Shown in pieces: positions 55,580 to 64,000 of a stretch of 64,000 nt of DNA. Under the pieces are notes generated by a model, which searched no databases, was not told the DNA's origin, and saw nothing but the letters and a program-made list of their open reading frames with translations. The position numbers and the translations under genes are program-made. Within the stretch, counting starts at the first letter, position 1. Each line of letters begins with the position of its first letter. The DNA is taken from assembly GCA_964016985.1 (NCBI GenBank), contig OZ024824.1:119494951-119558950 (forward strand), written 5' to 3'. Origin of the DNA: Anodontia alba (Eukaryota > Mollusca > Bivalvia > Lucinida > Lucinidae).

Positions 55580-57139
55580 GGAATCTGCTCCCTTGGTTTA
55601 CTCAGCAAGGGAAGGATTCGCTCCCAACGGGAGCACATTATTTCCTTGCAGAGTAGATCTCTTCTCAGAAGGGAGGGTTCCCTGATACTGTATAGATCTG
55701 TTCCTCTTAAAACCTAAACAATAATTCAGGGTATTAAAGGAACACCTTCTTATAGAGGTAATACGATTTGCCTCATTATCAGTTTTCGTGTGTTCGTTTC
55801 TAGGTAATTAAATATATTTCAAGTGTTTTGAAATGTATTATTTTTCGTTTTAATGCATTCCATTATTTTTTGTTCATTTCTGTAAGTATATTGGTATGAT
55901 ATTATAGAGGGAAAACGTTCTTATTGGTACCCGAGATAGCCCCGTATTCTCTCTGTTAAATTAAATGGTGGAAATATCCACAGAAGAAACTGAACGCACG
56001 TTTTCTGTCGAATAATAGTGAGAAAATCTATTAACATAACTTTTAACTAAACTATATACATAGTTGGGTGTTTGACTGCTGTGTTGGTTTATGGCAGCGA
56101 TTGTATTTCACCATCTATTTTAGAGGAAATCAATACGAGTATATAACTGAAATATAGGGCGTAACATAACCTTAGCTGTATTACAAGATGCAGCTTCAAA
56201 AAAGAAGATAAGCGGCGAAGAATAGTAGATAATGTTTGCGATTTGGTAGTTGTTGATGACTGATCACGTGAGAGAAGAAACTTATGAATGACTTATATGA
56301 GGTAACACGAACTACCCAAACTAAGGTGCGTCTAAACACAAAGCAACCGACTGCATTCCGATTATTCACGTTAAAAGAGATAAATTGCATGAACTGTACT
56401 TTGGTTTAGCTCTTTGAAACATCATTACATGCCACTACATTATTTAATCACACATACAGACGACTTTCTAAGCTCTTTTTAAAAAAGCTAACCATGTTTC
56501 TTTTTAAACAAGCTAGCCTTGTTTATCTTTTCTTACGAAATCAGTATTTACGGAAGAACACTAGTTCAGTCAAAACTATGGAAAAAGTAAATTTTAACAA
56601 ACAGTTAGATATTTCTTCTATAGTTCTGGTGAAAAAAAAAAACAAACAAAAAAAACAACAACAAAAAAAAAAAACAACAACATATATCAAACACCCAAAA
56701 ACACTGCACTTAGTTAAGAAAGTTGACTTTAATAATACAAAAAAACAAAAAAACAATAATAATAAATAATAATAAAAAAAATAACGTTTTACGCAAAATA
56801 TGACAACCTCACGACATAAACTGATTTTCCATACAAATATTTACATTCATGGGTCAGCGAATAATTTTAACCGACTTTGTCGAATAAAATGTGTTTTTTG
56901 TTCGAGGGTATGACATTACGTTCAAAAGTATCATTAAACCAGATTCCTGAATTTTGACAATTGTTCTCTTTGTTGCACCTGTCAAACCAATGCCATAGAG
57001 GCGTCCGGTTTTCCATCCGACCTAATGTTCGTTCGTCCGTCTGTTCGTTCGTCAATACATTTGCGTCTAGCTTGGCGTTCAAGTCCTTTGCTAAATAAGT
57101 ATTATACCTCCAATCACTCTTTCTACTCAGCATGGACTC
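55580..57139. other. No gene; A/C-rich simple sequence
   Basis: Apart from a poly-A/CAA-rich stretch at 56630-56785, nothing is recognised. The 91-codon Lys/Gln frame there is low complexity. Confidence 0.4.
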
Positions 57140-57400
57140 CATTATGAAAACATGCCTATTCAAATATATAGAAAATTTGCAGATAACAAAAAACTGATTT
57201 TTTTTTTCATATTTTTGCTCAAAACATAGATTGTCGGTACTCGTTACAACCGCCTTGGCGAGGCGGTTCTAACGAGTACTCACAATCTATGTTTTTGAGC
57301 AGAAATAAGAAAAATAATGTATACTCCTGTAAACCCCCAGTTTTACTATGTAAAAGTTGGGTTTAAGGGGGTCAATATTACATAGGTATGTTTCGTGATG
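57140..57400 (-). mobile_element. Palindrome MITE copy 8
   Basis: CATTATGAAAACATGCCTAT to TGTTTCGTGATG. Hairpin GGTACTCGTTACAACCGCC / GGCGGTTCTAACGAGTACT around TTGGCGA. Confidence 0.92.
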
Positions 57401-57664
57401 CAAGCGTTGAGGTATCATTTTATAACCAAGGCCTATTTTTATGTCAACCCTGCTAGTGTTTCGCACCATTCTGATTAACTGCACCACCTGCAATTATCTT
57501 TTATGACATGCTCTCTCCCTAATATGATATGAAACTCAACAGTGTGACTCTATGATTCTGACTTGATCTTACGGTCAAAAGACTATCATTTTTGCGTAAA
57601 TCCAAGTGTTTAGTTCCATTTCTGCCAACTGTTTAACCTACAATCATCACACAAGGCACACACT

Positions 57665-60600
57665 TCCTCCCTAGAGAATTTCATATTGATGATATTCAAT
57701 GTGCTAGAGAATGCTGTCCTGATAATATTCAATGTTCATTATGATATCATTCAAAGAGCTAGAAAATTCTTTCCGGATGACATTATGCAGTGAGCTGGAG
57801 CTTCTATCCTGATGCTATTATTCAAATAGCTAAAAAATTCGCTCCTGCTGATATTATTCAAAAGAGTTAGAGAATCTTAACGATGTTATTCAAAGAGCTA
57901 GAGAATCCTGTCCTGATGATATTATTCAATGAACAAGAGAATTCTATTTTGATTATATCATTCAGTGAGCCAGATAATTCTATTCTGATGATATTATACA
58001 GTAAGCTAGATAATTCTGTCCCGATGATATTCAGTGGTTATATTATTTAATGAGCTGTAGAGTTCCGCCTTGATGATACTATTCAATGAGATAAATAACT
58101 CTATTTTGATGATAATGTTCAGTGAGGTAAAAAATTATATCCTGGTGATAGATATTATTCAATAAGCTAGAGAATGTTATTCTGATGATAATGTTCAGTG
58201 GTTATATTATTTAATGAGCTAGAGAATTCTGTCTAGGTGATACTATTCAACGAGAAAGAACTCTATTCTGATGATATTATTCAGCGAGTTAGAGAACTCT
58301 ATCCTGATGATAATGTTCAGCGAGCTAGAGATTACTATCCTAATGATGTTCAGTGACCTAGAGAATTTTGCCCTGATGATAATGTTTAGTGAGCTAGGGA
58401 ATTCTATCCTAATGATGATGTTCGGTGAGCTAGGGAATTCTATCCTGATGATAATGTTCAGTGAGCTAGAGAATTCTATCCTGATGATAATGTTCAGCGA
58501 GCTAGAGATTACTATCCTAATGATGTTCAGTGACCTAGAGAATTTTGCCCTTATGATAATGTTTAGTGAGCTAGGGAATTCTATCCTGATGATAATGTTC
58601 AGTGAGCTAGAGAATTCTATCCTGATGATAAAACTCAGTGTGCTAGAGGATTCTAACCTGATGATAATATTCAGTGTGCTAGAGGATTCTAACCTGATGA
58701 TAATGTTCAGTGAGCTAGAGAATCCTATCCTAATGATAATGTTCAGTAAACTAGAGAATTCTTAGCTTGTGATAATGTTCATTGAGCTAGAGATTTCTAA
58801 CCTGATGATAGTATTAGAGAATTTTCCTTATAATATTATTTTATGACCTAGGGAATTCTATCCTGACGATAATGTTCATTGAGCTAGAGAATTCTATCCT
58901 GATGATATTATTCAAAGAGCTAGAGAATTTTATCCTGATGATATTATTCAATGAGTTAGATAATTTTATCTTGATGATAAAATTCAATGAGCGTTACAAA
59001 GCTATCCTGATGGTATTATTCCATGCGTTCTATTGATATTATACAATGAGTAGAAAAGTCTGTTTTTATGATATTATTCGCTGATCTAGAGAATTCTATC
59101 CGTATAAAATTAATCAGTGAGCTATAGAATTCTATCCTGCAAATATTATTAAGCAAGCTAGATAATGCTATCTCGCTGATAATGTTTAGAGAGCGGGAGA
59201 CTGCTATTCTGATGATGATGTTCACAGAGCTAGAGAATTCTATCCTGATGATAATGTTCATTATACTAGAGCATTCTATCCTGATGCTTATGTTGAGTGA
59301 GCTAGAGACCTTTATCCTGATGCTTATGTTGAGTGAGCTAGAAAATTCTAACCTGATGATTATGTTCATAGTGCTAGAGCATTCTATTCTGATGATTATG
59401 TTTAGTGAGCATACTATTCTGATGATTATGTTCAGTAAGCTAGAGAATTCGGTCTTGATGAATATGTTCAGTGAGCTATAGAATTCTGTCTTGTTGTTAG
59501 TATTTCATGAGCTAGAGAACTCTATCCTGATGATATAATTCGATGGGTTAGCGAATTTTATCTTGATTGTTTTATTTAGTGAGTTTGCGGATTCTATCCT
59601 GATAATAATGTTCAATGAGCTAAAGACTAGAGGATTTTATCCTTATGATATTATTCACTGAGTTAGGAAGTTCTCTCCAAACATTAATGCTCTCTGAGCT
59701 AGAGAATTCTGTCTTGATATTACTTATTGAGAAAAATACAATCCTGATAAAAATATACAGTTAGCTGGAGTTTTTATCCTGATGATAATGTTCAGTGCGT
59801 TATATAGAATTCTGTCCTGATGACAATGTTCAGTGAGGTAGAGAATTATATCCTGACGGTAATTGTTAAGGAGGAAGGAAATTTTATCCTGAAAATAATA
59901 TTCAATGAACTAGAGAATTCTATCCTGCTAATAACCTTCGTGAGGAAGGGAATTCTATCCTGATGACAATGTTCAGTAAGCTAGAGAATCTATTGTGATG
60001 ATTCAGTGAGCTAGAGAATTCTGCCCTAATGAAAATGTCTAGTGAGCTAGAGAATTCTGTTCTGATGAAAATGTTCAATAGGCTACTGAATTCTATTCTG
60101 GTGATAATGTTCCGTGGGCTTGAGAATTCTATTCTGGTAATAATGTTCAGTGAGCTAGAAAATTGTGATCTGATTTTAATGTGCAGTCAACTAGCAATTT
60201 ATAACTTGATGATAATGTTCATTGAGCCAGAGAGTTATATGCGGATGGTTATATACGTTGAGCTAGCAAATTCTAAACTTATGATTATATTCACTTACCT
60301 AGAGAATTCTCTTTTGATGATTGTATTTAGTGAGTCAGATAATTCTATACTGATAATACTGTTTTAGTGAGCTGGTAAATTCTGTTCAGATGGTAATGCT
60401 CTATGAGCTAAATAATTTTGTCCTGACGAAGTGAGCTGGTAAATTCTGTTCAGGTGATAATGCTCTATGAGCTAAATAATTTTGTCCTGACGAAAATGGT
60501 CAAAGAGCTAGTCAATACTATCCAAGTGATAATATGCAATCAGCTAGAGAATTCTGTTCTGATGATAATGTTTAGTGAGCCGGATATTCTGTTTTGATGA

Positions 60601-61225
60601 TAATGTTTAGTAGCTGGAGAATTCTGTTTGGGTTATAATATTTAGTAAGCAAGAAAAATTCCTGTTGAGTTAAAGAATTCTGTCCTGATGATAATGTTCA
60701 GTGAGCTAGAGATTTCTGTTTTTATGATAATATATATTGAGCTGGTAAATTCTTTCCTGTCTTGATGATAATGTTTGGTGAGCTACAGAATTTTGTTTTG
60801 ATGATAATATTTAGTGAGCTAAAATAAAAATGTCTTAATGGTAATACTCGGTGAGCTAGAGACTTTTATCCTATTGATAATGTTCAGTCAGCTAGAGAAT
60901 TCTGTTATGGTGATAATGTCTAGTGAGTTTGAGAAATCTGCCTTCATAGTAATGTTTAGTGAGCTAAAGAATTCTGTCCTGATGATAATCTTCAAGTAGC
61001 TAAAAAATTCTGTTCTGATTATAATTTTCAGTGAGCTAGAGACTTCTGTCCTGCTCATAATGTTCAGTGGACTAGAGAATTCTGTCCTGATAATAATGAT
61101 TAGTGAGCTAGGGAATACTGTTCTGATGATAATGTTGAGTGAGCTAGAAAATTATGTGCTGTTGGTAATGCTCCATAAGCTAGAGAATTCCGTCCGGATG
61201 TTAATGCTCAGTGTGCGAAAGAATT
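57665..61225 (+). repeat. 36-bp minisatellite, ~3.5 kb, about 95-100 degenerate units
   Basis: Consensus is roughly GAGCTAGAGAATTCTATCCT then GATGATAATGTTCAGT, 36 bp. Units vary by substitution and by small indels (33-37 bp); edges are the most degenerate, and 58260-58760 and 59180-59480 are the most regular. Because 36 is a multiple of 3, frames stay open locally on both strands: the 164-codon plus frame repeats ELENSILMIMFS-like 12-mers. I see no start context, splice sites or conserved frame across the whole array, so I call it non-coding. Confidence 0.95.
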
Positions 61226-61352
61226 TAATTTGTTGAACTACAGCATTTAGTTTGTACACTCGCACGTACTTCCCGGTGTTATAGCGCTGGCAGATCATTG
61301 ACTATTGACTTTATGAAAGCTGAAGATATTTGTTATAGATTTTCTATTTTTT

Positions 61353-61632
61353 CATCACGAAAACATACCTATATAATTTTGACCCCCTTAAACCCCACTT
61401 TTATATAGTAAAACTGGGGTTTACAGGGGTATACATTATTTTTGTTATTTCTGCTCAAAAACATAGATTGTGGGTACTCGTTAGAACCGCCTCGACGAGG
61501 CGGTTCTAACGAGTACCCACAATCTATGTTTTGAGCAGAAATATGAAAAAGATCAGATTTTTTTATCTGAAAAATTGCCATTTTTTGGTGGTAAAATTTT
61601 CAATATATTTGAATAGGAGTGTTTTCGTAATG
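61353..61632 (+). mobile_element. Palindrome MITE copy 9
   Basis: CATCACGAAAACATACCTAT to TGTTTTCGTAATG. Perfect central hairpin (GTACTCGTTAGAACCGCCTC and complement around 'gac'). Close to the consensus, so among the youngest copies. Confidence 0.95.
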
Positions 61633-62280
61633 TAAAATTGTTTTCTGATGTGTATTTTTATAATCTTTTAGGGCAAGGGATGCTCAACGTGGCACTATGT
61701 GGCGACAGAAAACAAAGCTATGGAACAAGGCAAACCTTGTGCTGGTAATTCCTGTATTTGTGTATTCAGCAACAAAGATCTTTGGGATCACTTGACACCC
61801 GTCGTCTGTCCGTTGTCTGTGTGCCACACTTTCAAACGACACCATCGTCTGACCAAATGGAAGATATAAACATATTTTTTGTGTGTGGAAAGAGAGAATA
61901 TGCAGATGACTTGTTAAGGAGGAGTATATGGTCATCATAATTCAAGATACTTCTCCATAGAAACGTATGTAATGGTACTCAATAGAAGCGCCCCCCTGCC
62001 CCCCACCCCCGCACACAGGAGTAAATTATCCCAGAATTATTACCAAATACACCTCCTTAACAGGTCTTCTGATATAGGCCGTACCATGCAAAAGCATGTT
62101 TTCGGGCATGTGCGGACAGCGAAGGCCCAGATCAGCCTGCGCTAGATAAGGTTTGAATAACCTGACACAAAACATAAATTCGTCAAAAACAGAATGATGC
62201 CTGATATGTCCCCTACACTGTAATATGAAAACAGTCAAATTATATCAGCTCTAAAAAGCAAACAACATTTTGCGTGAAGC
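61633..62280. other. No gene; diverged repeats
   Basis: 61660-61930 resembles AGCTCACC-type text in part ('gtcgtctgtccgttgtctgtg'). 62080-62210 has 'cctgacacaaaacataaattcgtcaaaaacagaatgatgcctgatatgtc', shared with 63080-63125 and 63715-63765. Confidence 0.4.
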
Positions 62281-62856
62281 TTAATCCTTGTCCTGCTAAA
62301 CCCGGATATACCCTGCCATTGCAAACAGTGTAGGTCCAGATCAGTTGACTTCTGAAGAAGCCAACTGATCTGGATCTACACTGTTTGTCATTCAGTATGT
62401 GAATTTTTATCAACAATATGGATTAAGTAATCTTATTGACTGACAAGTAGAAATAGGCGTGGCATCTTAAAGGCTCCATATTTCTCAAAAAATAGACATT
62501 TTTTATCCAAGAAAGGTTTAATAAATTGATATATGGTATTACTACGATCATAAAATGTAGCATTTGACAGGCTGTAAATTTTTAGTCAGTCTCTCGTTTT
62601 TTTGAACCGGATCAAAAATGAAATGATTATTTATCGTATCTCTGAATTAATGTTGGCAACATTAATTCAGAGACATGATAAAAAATCATTCCATTTCAAG
62701 AATGAGAGACCAACTAAAAATTTTACAGGCTGTCAGCTGCCACATTTTATGATAGCATTAATATCATATATCAGTTTATTAAACCTTTCTAGGCTAATAA
62801 AATTTCTATTTTTGAGGATTATGGAGCCTTTAATTTATTCAGCATGACAAGGGTTA
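62281..62856 (+). mobile_element. TTAA MITE, CCCTTCTCTTGCTGAA family, copy 6, interrupted
   Basis: TTAATCCTTGTCCTGCTAAA at the left; 'tttattcagcatgacaagggttaa' at the right. The hairpin GTTGACTTCTGAAGAAGCCAAC is present. The element is split by the insertion at 62471-62829; removing that insertion and one TTAA rejoins 'gtggcatc' to 'tttattcagc' exactly as in the other copies. Confidence 0.92.
62471..62829. mobile_element. TTAA-flanked foldback element nested in a MITE
   Basis: Exact TTAA at 62467-62470 and 62830-62833. Left end AGGCTCCATATTTCTCAAAA; right end, inverted, AGGCTCCATAATCCTCAAAA. Inverted repeats extend about 46 bp ('ccaagaaagg' / 'cctttctagg'). Inner arms pair 'acaggctgtaaatttttagt' with 'actaaaaattttacaggctgt', and the centre is 'ctgaattaatgttggcaacattaattcag'. 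The short frames inside are not genes. Confidence 0.95.
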
Positions 62857-64000
62857 AGGGGAATACATGCGATTTCCAGGGAGGGGAGGCAACTCTGTAA
62901 ACATGTTTAGTTTCCCTTCTGTAAGGACTTCCTCTACAAAAGGAGCTCGATGCGCAGGAAAGCAATTATGAATCCACAAAAGTTTTCGCCCTTGGCGGAA
63001 TCTAGACAGTGAATCTGTCCCCTTAAATATGGACATACTCAGGAAAGGCCACAAACAGAGCCTTCAGAAGGCAGCGGCTAAGGCTATATGACACAAAACA
63101 GGAATGATACCTGATATGTCAAGTACATGGCAATGTGAAAACAATCAATACTTGAGCCAGCGCACGTCTAAACCTACAAAGATACTTGTGCGATCAGTGA
63201 AGACTTAGATCAGCCTGCGCAAGTGCCTTTTATAGACTCCGGGCTAGTCAAAGAGAGATAAACGAGAACACTTTCCATACTTGTTGGATGAATAGCTGAT
63301 TTGAATATTTGCTGATCATACAGGTGTTATTGTAGGTTTTGTCGTGCGCTGGTTCAAATGACATCATCTCCAAAAAAGATAACAGTGTTTTGCGTGAAGG
63401 TTCAAGGGATTGGTACACTTTCAAGGGCTGCAACTCTGTCAAAATTGTTTTGCTTCCATTTAGAAAAAAAGATCTACACTGAAAGGAAAGAAGTTACTCC
63501 GGGAGCAGACTCTTTCCCATTGGAGTTTACCCTTTTACAACAGGGGCTTGGTGTGCAAGAAACCAATAAAGTTGTCATAAAAGTTGTCTCCCTTGGCGAA
63601 AATGGCGGCAACTCTGCTAAGTGTAGACAGTCCCCTTAAATATGGAGATACTAATGAAAGGCCACAAGCACGGAACGGGGCCTTCCCAAGGCACCGGATA
63701 TGGGGTTGAATTGCCTGACACAGAACTGAACTTCGTCACAGAAATGATGCCTGATAAGGCGTAAAAAAATAGTCGTGTTTCCGCTAACCCGACCGACCCT
63801 GTTTCAAACAACCGACTCTGCCATGTTTTATCAGTAAAAATGCAGAATTAAAAAGTGAAGCACTGACCCTCAATAAAATACCTGTATTTTCCTAAAATTA
63901 CAGGCCAGATTCTGTTCTTTTCTGGAGAAAAAAAAAATAAAAAAAGTTTCTCTTACCTACCGACCAATTTTTTTTTCAGCATTTTAGACATAATAATCTG
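62857..64000. repeat. Two diverged copies of a ~260-bp repeat, no gene
   Basis: 62870-63130 and 63490-63765 share 'caaaagttttcgcccttggcg' / 'aaaagttgtctcccttggcg', 'gtccccttaaatatgga[cg]atact', 'aaaggccacaa', 'ggccttc' and 'tgacacaraac...gaatgatgcctgata'. 63180-63310 holds the 'ctgatcag' repeat seen at 33340. The final 200 bp are unassigned. Confidence 0.55.

Noticed and set aside
58271..58765. 164-codon frame of 12-residue repeats, a possible repeat protein
   Set aside because: Direct product of the 36-bp minisatellite; similar frames exist on the opposite strand and the frame is not kept across the array.
62602..62847. 81-codon frame
   Set aside because: Falls within the nested TTAA foldback element and crosses its end.

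Overview
The window looks like an intergenic and intronic stretch of an AT-rich metazoan genome, most likely a marine bivalve mollusc. The evidence is a spliced protein-coding exon, very high density of small foldback elements, tRNA-derived SINE sequence, a Penelope-type reverse transcriptase, and long elements starting 'TTTTAGCTCACCTGAGC', which I associate from memory with bivalve assemblies. The taxonomic call is inference. No prokaryotic features are present.

Layout. 1-5500 is repeat-rich and probably intronic (foldback elements, a 31-bp minisatellite, two AGCTCACC-type elements). 5518-9253 is the large terminal coding exon of a disordered, Ser/Thr-Pro-rich protein ending in a candidate SUMO-interacting motif, followed by a short 3'UTR. 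9450-38840 is almost wholly repeats: TTAA-flanked MITEs, palindromic MITEs, degenerate tandem arrays, and two related elements (22104-24793 and 27378-29156) whose cores are 128-bp satellite arrays. 38848-43538 is a 4.7-kb DNA transposon with about 370-bp terminal inverted repeats. 43569-47900 is mixed repeats. 47879-51577 is a Penelope-like reverse transcriptase ORF lying between two inverted copies of a 106-bp palindrome. 51578-57400 holds more palindromic MITEs and a SINE. 57665-61225 is a 3.5-kb degenerate 36-bp minisatellite. 61353-64000 holds a palindromic MITE and a clear nested TTAA-insertion.

The most notable object is the 38848-43538 transposon. Its single long gene is broken by three frameshifts, one of them a visible 10-bp tandem duplication. 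Its C-terminal half carries, in the right order, the acidic motifs of the FEN1/XPG (PIN-like) nucleases. I know of no standard transposon superfamily whose main protein has that core, so it is the best candidate here for an undescribed system. A second theme is a shared hairpin module ('CAGTGTAGAYCCAGATCAG' and its complement) that recurs inside at least eight element types with different termini.

Only one host gene is supported. No rRNA, intact tRNA, CRISPR or operon features were found. All family names are from reading motifs, without database searches.
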